Source of the DNA: Massilia kyonggiensis
GTDB lineage: Bacteria > Pseudomonadota > Gammaproteobacteria > Burkholderiales > Burkholderiaceae_D
Assembly (NCBI RefSeq): GCF_024756235.1
Contig: NZ_JANUGY010000007.1
Span: 62,001 to 126,000 of the forward strand
Reading direction: 5' to 3'
DNA length: 64,000 nucleotides
Shown one piece after another: positions 25,801 to 33,015 of the stretch. Every line of letters starts with the position of its first letter. Position 1 is the stretch's first letter. The notes under the pieces are model-generated. The model did no database searches, was not told the DNA's origin, and was given only the letters and a program-made list of their open reading frames with translations. Position numbers and translations under genes: made by a program.

Positions 25801-27375
25801 GAGCTGGGCAACCGCGTGCAGACGACCTTGCCGGATGGCCGGGTCCTGAACAACCTGTACTACGGCTCGGGCCACCTGCACCAGGTTAACCTCGATGGCG
25901 AGGTCATCACCGATATCGAACGGGACCAGGCGCACCGCATGATCGCCCGCACGCAGGGGACGCTCGTCAGCCAGTTCCGGTACGACCCGGTAGGGCGGCT
26001 GTTGTCGCAGACTGCGGGCGAGGGCGCGTCGACCGTCATCGCGCGCAAGTACGAATACGATGAGGTCGGCAATCTGGTGTCGATCGACGACCAGCGCAAT
26101 GGTTTGACGCGCTACACCTACGATCCGATCGGGCGCATTTTGTCGGCCGTGCAGCCGCAGTTGAGCGAGCGGTTTGCGTTCGATCCGGCGCATAACCTGC
26201 TCGATACGACCGTGGCTTCCGCCGGCCGAGTGGAAGGCAACCGCATCTGTGTGTACGAGGACAAGCGTTATGACTACGATGCGCATGGCAATGTCGTCGA
26301 GAAGCTGGTCGGCAGACATACGCGGATGCGGTTCGAGTGGAATCCGGCGCATCAGCTGGTGCGCAGCGTGGTGGCGCGCGGGTCTTCGGATGCGGCGCAG
26401 ACTGTCAGCTATGCGTACGATCCGTTCGGGCGGCGGATTGCGAAGCGGGATGCGTTCGGTGTTACCCGCTTTGTCTGGGATGGGAACCGGTTGTTGTGCG
26501 AGCAGCGTGGTAGCTATTCACGGACGTACGTGTATGGCGAGGATGCGTTTGTGCCGCTGGCGCGGGTGGATGCTGTCACTGGTGGGGATGGAGCGGTGCG
26601 GGCCGAGGTGAGGCATTTGCATCTGGATCATCTTGGGACGCCGCGGGAGATGACGAATGCGGATGGGCGCGTGGTTTGGGCTGCAAGGTATAGGGCTTGG
26701 GGGAATGCGCTTGAGGTTGTCCAGGACGCCGTGCCGGCCGTCTTGCCGTCATATGAGATCGAGGAGGCGCAGCCTGTTCGGTTCCAAGGACAGTATTACG
26801 ATAGCGAGAGCGGATTGCATTACAATCGGTTTCGTTATTATGATCCGGATATAGGTCGGTTCGTTTCGATTGATCCCATCGGTCTGTTCGGCGGAGCGAA
26901 CACATTTACGTATGCTCGGAATCCGGTAAGCTGGATTGATCCGCTAGGTTTAAGTCCGTGTAGGACCGGTCAAGGAGCACTAAGTGAAAACGGGGTTGCG
27001 CAAACCGATATTTCGCCTAGGCAGCCGAATACAACTCGCTCGGGAGTCACTCGAACGAATGCTGCTGATTGGCGTACTCTTCGTGATCACTGGGATAGTA
27101 TCGGGTATGGTGAAATTCTTAGTGGAGATAATCTTTCGGCAATCGCTAAAGGCAGGACTCCTAAGGTGGATGAAGCGTGGGTCAGGTTTTTCCCAGAAGA
27201 CGCCGGTTTAATGGGGGAAAAAATTTCCATGCATCATATCGGCAGTACTCCGGTAACTATCCCATTGCCGGCAACTCGTCATTTGAATGCTCATCTTCCA
27301 GGCGGATTCCGTTATAACGTCGGTGGACCCGGATCAGCCCTGCCTTTTTATCCGCCTAAATTGACTGAGCCTTAA
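22885..27375 (+). CDS. rhs: Rhs family polymorphic toxin
   Basis: A 1,496-residue Rhs protein. Residues 1-90 are helical; 90-160 are a hydrophobic Gly/Ala-rich segment (LGGGAVLGAAAGGALGSLAF) as in several type VI effectors. The cage begins at CYLVGQPVNPITGGKILLGE, followed by about 20 YD repeats (pattern YDxxGRL). The core ends with FRYYDPDIGRFVSIDPIGLF and the junction WIDPLGL at about 1351-1357. The last 140 residues are the variable toxin, with KISMHHIGSTPVTIPLPATR and HLNAHLPGGFRYNVGGPGSA, a His-rich pattern that looks like an HNH/Endo-VII-type nuclease. No PAAR domain is present. The start at 22885 is chosen from family context. The 3' third is richer in A/T. Confidence 0.92.
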   Translation: MSDFSSNWTDLTRALDTMQRHYAQAGAQARLDVERRVQRWSHQASATLGRIADAGADMGGVRNALAVKQALDASRPRFAELLKQQFAGLNFAMIVDVLYEVMKQMALYLGGGAVLGAAAGGALGSLAFGVGAIPGAAVGAQAGVAIGGEILVWMGLGMLVMDMSSTVADLCRHAAHGFATAWHAGDLPADATARRTSMLREATESLAQGQMLLVKAILTALVLYLSRGQVQSSLLVRNLSNSRLGPKFAEWVGENRDRLMAHPNLKPRVASAQGQAEAGAGKAVARESVEAQKPPAKSDEQPSKLKRGVAERQAPCYLVGQPVNPITGGKILLGELDLDFALPAPLPLVWQRTYSSALHRAGWLGQGWALPISDSLQLSADEVVVLDAFDRGITFSLPRVGDAIYSPSEQITLARTGDTAFELVDNNGLRTQFAVLYGDGIARLTGWQDANDNHIRITYDARRLPVRIDDSAGHSLALEFGRIAGGMRLLGVTLMPAEPEAGAHTLVSYEYDDAGDLRRVRNRAGDVIRQFAYRDHIMVEHGQPDGLVSRYEYDVEAPDGKVLRNWTNTGQWWTFRYLDKETVVTDQLNRTQRYRFDARGRLVAQVDAAGGVTTHRLDENGNLLELTDPAGRAVRYRYDERSRIVRVERGGRGTGIVYDARFDKPALITDALGATTVLRYDAQGNLTSVTNALGQRTAYQYDDRGLPVKVIDARGGVKELAYNRAGQLIRYTDCSGSTSAFAYDEQGRLVRATDPNGNASTYAYDALGRLQIVTHADGTSERYEYDRLGRLVAHVDAAGHRTAYELDRDGRPLKRIDARGGVLEYRYDTARRIAELINENGDVHRFVYDALDRLAEETSFDARVTRYRYDDSGLIVGKDELGCAPRTELTPIATTYVRDALGQLMEKVISRVTGAAQAQQMRLRFAYDALGRLTQAINADATVSMTYDALGQLVAEQTDSAGASVLLRHVYDELGNRVQTTLPDGRVLNNLYYGSGHLHQVNLDGEVITDIERDQAHRMIARTQGTLVSQFRYDPVGRLLSQTAGEGASTVIARKYEYDEVGNLVSIDDQRNGLTRYTYDPIGRILSAVQPQLSERFAFDPAHNLLDTTVASAGRVEGNRICVYEDKRYDYDAHGNVVEKLVGRHTRMRFEWNPAHQLVRSVVARGSSDAAQTVSYAYDPFGRRIAKRDAFGVTRFVWDGNRLLCEQRGSYSRTYVYGEDAFVPLARVDAVTGGDGAVRAEVRHLHLDHLGTPREMTNADGRVVWAARYRAWGNALEVVQDAVPAVLPSYEIEEAQPVRFQGQYYDSESGLHYNRFRYYDPDIGRFVSIDPIGLFGGANTFTYARNPVSWIDPLGLSPCRTGQGALSENGVAQTDISPRQPNTTRSGVTRTNAADWRTLRDHWDSIGYGEILSGDNLSAIAKGRTPKVDEAWVRFFPEDAGLMGEKISMHHIGSTPVTIPLPATRHLNAHLPGGFRYNVGGPGSALPFYPPKLTEP

Positions 27376-27383
27376 TAAATATC

Positions 27384-27839
27384 ATGCATATTCAAGTTTT
27401 CGAGTCGCATCCAAAACAGAGACTCCTGTTTTTTTTGGCCCAAGACGTCGATGATGAAGATCGAAAATTAGTGAGGGATGCGATCAATGCAATGGCGTCA
27501 TCGCGAGCCTGGGTTATCAGTGCCCCAGAGTTTGTCGACACTGTGGAAAGCGTCGGAACGAATCCAGGCGATTCCCCGATTGAAACCGTTGGGGGCGTGC
27601 ATGAGATCTATTCTGCATCGGCCTCGAATGAGCTTCCGCACGAAATAGATGCGCTTCACCTAGAAGAAGTTGAATATATTGTCGATTCTATACGGCGCTT
27701 ATCGCAAGAGCACGGGCTTGAATTCGAATTTGAATTGGATGGGCAATATGTCGGAACAATTGATAATGGTGTCATTGATTCGGTCTTGGCAAACGGATTA
27801 ATTGGAGAATGGCGGCGGCACATCAATGCAGCAAATTAA
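27384..27839 (+). CDS. Putative immunity protein for the Rhs C-terminal toxin
   Basis: A 151-residue acidic protein starting MHIQVFESHPKQRLLFFLAQ, eight bases after the rhs stop, the position expected for the cognate immunity gene. It is Glu/Asp-rich (DVDDEDRKLVRDAINAM, EEVEYIVDSIRRLSQEHG), has no signal peptide or membrane segment, and has the A/T-rich codon use of the toxin tip rather than of the rhs core. No family recognised. Function is inferred from adjacency and charge. Confidence 0.7.
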   Translation: MHIQVFESHPKQRLLFFLAQDVDDEDRKLVRDAINAMASSRAWVISAPEFVDTVESVGTNPGDSPIETVGGVHEIYSASASNELPHEIDALHLEEVEYIVDSIRRLSQEHGLEFEFELDGQYVGTIDNGVIDSVLANGLIGEWRRHINAAN

Positions 27840-28065
27840 AGCGTTCACGTTACTGTGATCGCTTGGCGCGTGAACCTTCCCTGTTATTTTAGGGCGAATC
27901 AGAATAGTTGGTCGGATCATTATTTTGTTCGCCGTCATTAAGCGTTTGCAAGTTTAAGGCGCGGGGGTAGTTTCTGAGTACGGGTGTAAAATAAGGTGGC
28001 CAGGCAGTCTATCCGCAGGGAGGGTAGATTTTAGTTGAAAGTTTTTTATATGCAAAGAACGACTC

Positions 28066-28333
28066 GCGTACGCAATTCGCCGTCGCGTACGGCGACGGCA
28101 TCGCCCGGCTGACGGGCTGGCAGGACACCAACGACAACAACATCCGCATCGCCTACGACGCCCGGCGCCTGCCTGTGCGCATCGACGACAGCGCGGGCCA
28201 CAGCCTCGCCCTCGAGTTCGGGCGCATCGCCGGCGGCATGCGCCTGCTGGGCGTGACGCTGATGCCTGCGGAACCGGAAGCTGGCGCGCACACGTTGGTG
28301 TCGTACGAGTACGACGATGCGGGCGACCTGCGG
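28066..28333 (+). pseudogene. Rhs core scar (internal YD-repeat fragment)
   Basis: These 268 bases align without gaps to rhs positions 24171-24438, with about 13 mismatches counted by eye. They correspond to the start of the cage domain (residues ahead of the first YD repeats), including the same AEPEAGAHTLVSYEYDDAGD reading. The fragment begins and ends abruptly inside the frame, has no start and is followed by unrelated low-GC sequence. It is a leftover from rhs recombination. The stretch 27840-28065 before it holds no gene; a GTTCACG/CGTGAAC inverted repeat at 27843-27875 might end transcription. Confidence 0.85.
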
Positions 28334-28421
28334 TGCGGTTCACCTACCACCTAACGCAGTGCCCTCAGAGTGGAGTGTAATTCCGCCAGGAACTGTTCTA
28401 TCAACACCAATAGGTCGATAG

Positions 28422-28835
28422 ATGAGTGCATTCATAGAAAACTCGAAGCAACTTTTTGAAGATTATCATCGTTTTGATGATGGGCTAATTTTATCTTTTG
28501 GATACTTTTACGCAATTAATGAGCCGCTAGCTGCTGAAATAATTCTTTACGCTCGAAATCATAAGCTGGACGGCAACGTTTGGCGGAAGATTAAAGTGGT
28601 AGTTAGAGACGCACAGGAACTCGTTGCAAAAGTTAAGGGAAATCAATTTAACTCCATATCCTCCGGAGTGAAACTCCTTAACTTTGGAGAATTGTTGTGT
28701 ATTGATATTGACGGCGATTACAGTCTGGCTGGCGACCCGAGTTCCCTGGATGAAGTGCGCGAGGACGGACAGTGCTACGTCATTGGGCGCCGAGTCGAAG
28801 CTTGCGAACTCGATGAAATTACATGGCGACGATAA
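28422..28835 (+). CDS. Orphan immunity-type hypothetical protein
   Basis: A 137-residue protein starting MSAFIENSKQLFEDYHRFDD. It has low-GC codon use, no signal peptide and no membrane span. It overlaps the next gene, an SMI1/KNR4 protein, by 13 bases, so the two form a unit. I recognise no domain; features are a central strand-rich part (VWRKIKVVVRDAQELVAKVK) and an acidic C-terminus. Its place between two rhs scars argues that it is a displaced immunity gene of a former Rhs toxin tip. Confidence 0.65.
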   Translation: MSAFIENSKQLFEDYHRFDDGLILSFGYFYAINEPLAAEIILYARNHKLDGNVWRKIKVVVRDAQELVAKVKGNQFNSISSGVKLLNFGELLCIDIDGDYSLAGDPSSLDEVREDGQCYVIGRRVEACELDEITWRR

Positions 28836-29299
28836 CGGTCCGTTTGGAAGCGATAACGGTGGAGAAATCGATCGCGGCCCATCAGTCGATAATTAATTTT
28901 GGATCATCGTCCGATGCGGTCGAGGATGAATGGCTGATAAATGCGGAATCCGTGCTAAATCGCAAATTGCCGGAATCATATAAGTGGTTTCTCAAGCGAT
29001 ACGCAGGCGGCGAAGTGGGAGGGGAAGAGATTTATAGCATTTACGGAATTCCTTTCGAGTCGGCTAATGGGGGAGACATAGTTTTTCAGCACCTAATGAA
29101 TCGCAAGGCTGGGTTGCTTGACGATTCGAAACTTGTTATTAGCGAAACTGATCTTGGTGAAATTTTTTTCTTTGACTATACCAATTTCAAAAACGGCGAA
29201 TGTCCAATATATCTCAGACTTCCGTCGGGCGAGCACATGCTGTACGCTGAAAATTTTTATGAGTTTCTTGGGAAGCGTATTGAGGCTCATGACTCATGA
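28823..29299 (+). CDS. SMI1/KNR4 family orphan immunity protein
   Basis: A 158-residue SUKH protein. The signature is plain: AESVLNRKLPESYKWFLKRY followed by GEEIYSIYGIPFES, a middle segment LVISETDLGEIFFFDYTNFK and NGECPIYLRLPSG, then a final helix YEFLGKRIEAHDS. SMI1/KNR4 proteins protect against nuclease toxins of Rhs and CDI systems. No matching toxin domain is adjacent; only rhs scars lie on each side. The start at 28823 overlaps the upstream gene by 13 bases; a shorter start within the first 30 residues is possible because the first 25 residues do not look like the family. Confidence 0.8.
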   Translation: MATITVRLEAITVEKSIAAHQSIINFGSSSDAVEDEWLINAESVLNRKLPESYKWFLKRYAGGEVGGEEIYSIYGIPFESANGGDIVFQHLMNRKAGLLDDSKLVISETDLGEIFFFDYTNFKNGECPIYLRLPSGEHMLYAENFYEFLGKRIEAHDS

Positions 29300-29485
29300 T
29301 GCTTTGCTTCAGTGGTGTTGGTTTTGCAGCGGTATTTAGCCATCGAATTTTCGCGAGAATTCTGGTCAAACAATTAGATTAGTTGACGCGCTCGTCGACG
29401 CGATAGCGTCAGCCACAATGAAGCTGGGGTTGTACCGGGCAGATGATCCGCTTGAGCTGCCTGCTCGTGTTTAGACGACGCAGCA

Positions 29486-29605
29486 GGATGGCCGCGTCCT
29501 GAACAACCTGTACTACGGCTCGGGCCACCTGCACCAGGTCAACCTCGATGGCGAAGTCATCACCGACATCGAACGGGACCGGGCGCACCGCATGATCGCC
29601 CGCAC
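29486..29605 (+). pseudogene. Rhs core scar (second YD-repeat fragment)
   Basis: These 120 bases align without gaps to rhs 25833-25952 with only a handful of mismatches, matching the protein stretch DGRVLNNLYYGSGHLHQVNL and the start of the following ITDIERD repeat. Similarity fades upstream of 29486, where AGACGACG still resembles rhs. It has no start and ends in a stop shortly after. The rest of the 29300-29730 interval holds no gene I can support. Confidence 0.85.
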
Positions 29606-29730
29606 ACGATGAGTCGATCCAACCAACCCGACACTCGTTTTTTGTATTCAAATGACGGGTAGCTGTACGATACACCTGATCACTATGATACGGTACTGCC
29701 GATAGGGCGTTGGAAACCATAGGGGGAAAT

Positions 29731-30018
29731 GTGGAAATAAACATTGATGGCGAAGTCATTAAGTGTGAGGCGGATTTTCACAACGCCATAGCGAACGCGT
29801 TGAATTTGTCATCGTATTATGGAAAGAACCTGGATGCTTTGTGGGATGTATTGAGTACGGACGTCGAGCGCCCGCTTACCTTAACTTGGAAAAATTCGGA
29901 ACTTTCAAAAACGTATCTGGCCGAAAATTTTGAAAGAATAATGTCTGGTTTGAAACGAGCTGAATCTCAGGATGCTGAATGGGCACTTGCTGAGAGATTT
30001 AACCTTAGACTCGATTAA
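29731..30018 (+). CDS. Barstar family protein (RNase inhibitor, orphan immunity)
   Basis: A 95-residue barstar-like protein. The family core is clear: EINIDGEVIKCEADFHNAIA, then LNLSSYYGKNLDALWDVLST with the YYGKNLDALWD signature that binds the RNase active site in barstar, and a strand PLTLTWKNSE. Barstar proteins bind and block barnase-like RNases in the cytoplasm. The start is the GTG at 29731, four bases after AGGGGG; a TTG at 29710 is weaker. No barnase-type toxin is nearby, so this is probably an orphan immunity gene left after exchange of the Rhs toxin tip. Confidence 0.85.
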   Translation: MEINIDGEVIKCEADFHNAIANALNLSSYYGKNLDALWDVLSTDVERPLTLTWKNSELSKTYLAENFERIMSGLKRAESQDAEWALAERFNLRLD

Positions 30019-30173
30019 TGTGAATGTGAAGTCGTATTCTTAATTAAAAGACGCTACGAAGGTACTTATCTGATACTGTGGTAACCGCAAAACCCTGTCC
30101 AAATCTAACAAACGACATCGAAGCGCTACTTAGCAAGATTGGGCCCGCGCAAAAAAAAGCGGAGGTAACTGAA

Positions 30174-30563
30174 ATGCGTGACATGGTACTTATCGCCGAT
30201 AGGAAGTTTAATCTCAGTGAAATTAAGGATCGCATAAATCCGGGTGATTTTGAAATAACCACGGCGGGAGATAGAATTTCTATTCAAGATGTGTCGACTA
30301 GAAATTTTGTTCAAATTGAGCGTGATGATAACATTGCATTGTATTACGATGACGAGGAGGATGATGTTTTTAAATCGAGTATATCCGATCCGGCCTATTA
30401 TATTGTTAATTTTCAGGATATCGATTTGCTTAAGCGCATACTGGAAATGGCCCTGGATAGGCCAGATGTATTCCTCGACAATGACTTTGGTTTAATTCAA
30501 ACTGGCCAACAGTTTGTGCTTACGCTCGATCGGCAGCCGAAATGGGACTGGGCTATGGGTTGA
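30174..30563 (+). CDS. Orphan immunity-type hypothetical protein
   Basis: A 129-residue protein starting at the ATG at 30174, eight bases after a strong GGAGG (30161-30165); an alternative GTG at 30078 in the same frame lacks such a site. It has an acidic loop (ALYYDDEEDDVFKSSISDPA) and a hydrophobic strand YYIVNFQDIDLLKRILEMAL. No signal peptide, no known domain. Low-GC codon use and the place between barstar and the third rhs scar mark it as part of the displaced immunity array. Confidence 0.65.
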   Translation: MRDMVLIADRKFNLSEIKDRINPGDFEITTAGDRISIQDVSTRNFVQIERDDNIALYYDDEEDDVFKSSISDPAYYIVNFQDIDLLKRILEMALDRPDVFLDNDFGLIQTGQQFVLTLDRQPKWDWAMG

Positions 30564-30602
30564 GTTCGGAGCACCCATGGAGTAGTCGTACCCTGGACTA
30601 TT

Positions 30603-30700
30603 CAAGCAACACTAAGTGAAAAAGGTGTTGCTCAGACAGGTATTTTGCCTAGGCAATCAAAAAAAAGCACTTTCGGGAGTAACTCGGCCCAATGCAGCGC
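30603..30700 (+). pseudogene. Rhs toxin-junction scar with frameshift
   Basis: Bases 30603-30656 align without gaps to rhs 26971-27024, just past the DPLGL junction (LSENGVAQTDISPRQ in rhs, LSEKGVAQTGILPRQ here). A single extra base in a run of A residues near 30657-30667 shifts the frame; after it SGVTRPNAA matches rhs SGVTRTNAA. The copy is more diverged than the two core scars and carries no complete toxin. It shows that a relative of the present toxin tip was once here. Confidence 0.8.
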
Positions 30701-30871
30701 GGTGTGCAATACCTCATCGCGCAAAACAGATTACACGGCACGCCGTTTCGTGTGCGAGTACCTTATTGATGGGTTGGAAAGAGACGCTTGCCGCTTGCTT
30801 GCCGTGCGGCGGCGCAGCTGATCGGAATATATGAGGTGGTTGAACACGTCATCATTAACTCCAGAAATGCG

Positions 30872-31204
30872 ATGAAGATCTTCCGTTCGATTGAGGAATT
30901 GCTTGGTGAGCTCGACGAAATTTATTGGGACTCGGCGGTTTTTATTAGGCAAGATTCTTGGGGTGGCGATCCTCAGCGTGCCGAAATCCTTGTTTTGCAC
31001 GGGGATGCCGAACTCGAGGATGTTGTTCCGGGAACGCACCTTCCGAAGCTCGCAAAAAGCCGGGATATGAGGCAGCTGTTAGATATGGAAACCTTCCGGG
31101 ACATAGTTGATTTCGAGCGGAAGAGAAATCCAGGAGCATCTGTTGCGGACATCATCTGTGCAATTGATTTTTATCGAGAAAAAGATGACTTCTACGACCC
31201 GTAG
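30872..31204 (+). CDS. Orphan immunity-type protein (resembles DUF7716)
   Basis: A 110-residue protein starting at the ATG at 30872 (MKIFRSIEELLGELDEIYWD). The C-terminal pattern MRQLLDMETFRDIVDFERKR followed by VADIICAIDFYREKDDFYD is like the closing helices of small immunity proteins now grouped as DUF7716, recalled from memory and uncertain. No signal peptide. It directly follows the frameshifted rhs junction scar, as expected for the immunity partner of that lost toxin tip. A longer frame to 30788 would overlap the scar and is less likely. Confidence 0.6.
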   Translation: MKIFRSIEELLGELDEIYWDSAVFIRQDSWGGDPQRAEILVLHGDAELEDVVPGTHLPKLAKSRDMRQLLDMETFRDIVDFERKRNPGASVADIICAIDFYREKDDFYDP

Positions 31205-31639
31205 AGATAACTGACGGGGGATTTGCGAACGACCTCGGAGCGCATTGGCTGCTTCATTCCTGCAGCATGTCGCCGCAATTTCACGGATTCGGATAGAAGT
31301 GCATCCTTCTTACTTTTTTATACTGGACGAGCCGGGACACGACACGCCAGTTAATTCGAGCTCGAGATGTCGTCGCGCCTTACCCTGTCGATTGAGGAAT
31401 CGGCAATTCGCGCGAGTTTGTGCGGCAGTAAGATTGATACGATAGTATTGTGTGACAGAGTGAATAATACTTTGTCTTTTGGTAAGGTGATAAAGTAGGC
31501 TTCGATTTCGCCAGAAACTGTTCCCCTTCCTTGAGTTCAAATGAAAGATCGAGCGTTTCATGCGTCCCAGTGAGTCGTCCAGTCGATGGCGAAGGGGGCG
31601 GAAGACTTTTACGTCAAAAGCGAAAGCGCTCTGCTCATT
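31205..31639. other. Low-GC interval without a supported gene
   Basis: About 435 bases between the DUF7716-like gene and the VOC gene. A 43-codon frame at 31367-31498 (begins MSSRLTLSIEESAIRASLCG) has no ribosome site and I do not call it. No rhs similarity was seen here. The composition is as A/T-rich as the immunity array, so it probably belongs to the same acquired block. Confidence 0.5.
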
Positions 31640-32047
31640 ATGGTCCCGGTAAAAATCATCATTCCTGTTTCGGATTACGCGAAGGTCGAACGATACTACA
31701 AGGATGTGCTTCAGTTCGAACTGCACGAAGACTTGTTCTTCTTGCCGAACGGCGCGTCCAATGTGGCTCTGAAGCTGCTAATAGTCGACGCAGCCTCACG
31801 GGAGGCTAGTCCGCCACGCCGGCATTTTCCTATTTTTAGCTTCTTAATCGATAATAATTTTGCGTCGTACTGCGACAAGCTGATGTCACGCGGCGCCGTC
31901 TTCGAATCCGTCATATCGCACCCCGGCGGCTACTATGCACTGCTATCGGATCCCGAAGGAAATCAGTTTGAAATCGAGTGCGAGAATTTTGATGAGGTAA
32001 ATGCAGGACTGGATCCCTGTAGTTGGCCCTTTTACAAGCGCTACTAA
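31640..32047 (+). CDS. VOC family (glyoxalase/bleomycin-resistance fold) protein
   Basis: A 135-residue vicinal-oxygen-chelate protein. It starts at the family's typical first strand, MVPVKIIIPVSDYAKVERYY, with KDVLQFELHEDLFFLPNGAS forming the rest of the first betaalphabetabetabeta unit; the second unit ends in YYALLSDPEGNQFEIECENF, the standard VOC closing motif. Members act as glyoxalases, dioxygenases or drug-binding proteins. An ATG 54 bases upstream (31586) is a possible alternative start; neither has a clear ribosome site. It has lower GC than the flanking core genes and lies at the end of the immunity array, so it may have been acquired with it. Confidence 0.8.
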   Translation: MVPVKIIIPVSDYAKVERYYKDVLQFELHEDLFFLPNGASNVALKLLIVDAASREASPPRRHFPIFSFLIDNNFASYCDKLMSRGAVFESVISHPGGYYALLSDPEGNQFEIECENFDEVNAGLDPCSWPFYKRY

Positions 32048-32449
32048 GCCTCATGTCGATTCTTGCCTCCTGCAACCGGGCGTCTACCGTCGGGCGCGGG
32101 AAGTTTGCCTATTTAGTCGGTATGCCGACCGATTCAATTTCTCGACTTGAGGCCTGTATGCCGCTGGCATCGGCAATCGGCCAGCTTAATCATCTATACA
32201 CCCGTCCCTAATTTGAGCATTCCTTTGCGACGTTTTGCAACACGTGCCACACCATTCGATACGACTGGTGGAGTCGCGCCGGCACGCTAATGCGGGCGAT
32301 ATTCGCCGCAATGCTGTTCAGGCACGCATTTTGCAAGCTGATTCTTTTGCAGTATCCGGCAGCAACAGTAAAAGCGAAAGCTTTCGACCGCATGCCACGA
32401 AATTCATATATGGACGGCATTCCGTCCGAAACTCCAAGGAGACGTCACC
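32048..32449. other. Intergenic interval, right edge of accessory island
   Basis: About 400 bases without a gene I can support. Short frames here have no ribosome sites. Composition rises back toward the high-GC background at the downstream end, where AAGGAG (32439-32444) serves the SRPBCC gene, so this looks like the right boundary of the toxin/immunity island. No repeat or attachment site was recognised. Confidence 0.5.
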
Positions 32450-32986
32450 ATGAGTATGATTGCACGCATTCTCGTTAGCGCATCACGTTTAACCATTTGC
32501 CTGGGCACCGCATTCGCCGTCAGCAGCACCCAGGCAGCCGATCTCGCCGTCCAGGAAAGCACCAGTGTCGCCGCCAGTCCCGATAAGGTGTGGGCCGTGC
32601 TGGGCAAGTTCTCGGGTTTGCCAGGCTGGCACCCGGCCGTTGCCGCGACGGACATCGTCAAAGGAGTCGACAATCAACGGGGCGCGGTGCGATCGATCAC
32701 GACCAAGGATGGCGCACGGATCGTCGAGGAATTGCTTTCCTATGACGCCAGCAAACACAACATGACCTATCGTATCAGCGCGTCGCCTTTGCCGGTCACG
32801 GACTATATCTCGACCCTCGCCGTGGCTCCTGCGGGCAAAGGCAGCAAAATCACCTGGAAGAGCCGCTTCAAGCGCGATCCGGCGGCCAGGGATGTGGATG
32901 ACGCCAAGGCAAAGGAAATCGTCGCCGGGATGTACAAGTCCGGGTTTGATGGATTGCGCGCGGCACTTGGCGAAGTCCCCCGCTGA
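32450..32986 (+). CDS. Exported SRPBCC family protein
   Basis: A 178-residue protein with a signal peptide (RLTICLGTAFAVSSTQAADL, cleavage near residue 30), followed by a START/polyketide-cyclase-type SRPBCC domain: VQESTSVAASPDKVWAVLGK, then FSGLPGWHPAVAATDIVKGV, a central strand set and a long C-terminal helix YKSGFDGLRAALGEV. Such domains bind hydrophobic ligands; the ligand is unknown. AAGGAG stands nine bases before the ATG. It lies alone between the island edge and a convergent AraC regulator, so it is probably monocistronic. Confidence 0.85.
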   Translation: MSMIARILVSASRLTICLGTAFAVSSTQAADLAVQESTSVAASPDKVWAVLGKFSGLPGWHPAVAATDIVKGVDNQRGAVRSITTKDGARIVEELLSYDASKHNMTYRISASPLPVTDYISTLAVAPAGKGSKITWKSRFKRDPAARDVDDAKAKEIVAGMYKSGFDGLRAALGEVPR

Positions 32987-33015
32987 CATTCGGGCAACCG
33001 GCGGCGGATGCGGCC

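Noticed and set aside
23500..26352. A 950-codon open frame on the minus strand across rhs
   Set aside because: Opposite strand of the YD-repeat region; the product is repetitive Arg/Val/Ala with no domain, and rhs itself is unmistakable.
27843..27875. GTTCACG...CGTGAAC inverted repeat after the Rhs immunity gene as a terminator
   Set aside because: The loop of 19 bases is long and the T-run follows only at a distance, so I do not annotate it separately.
31367..31498. A 43-codon frame between the DUF7716-like and VOC genes
   Set aside because: No ribosome site, no conserved pattern; the length is expected by chance in A/T-rich DNA.
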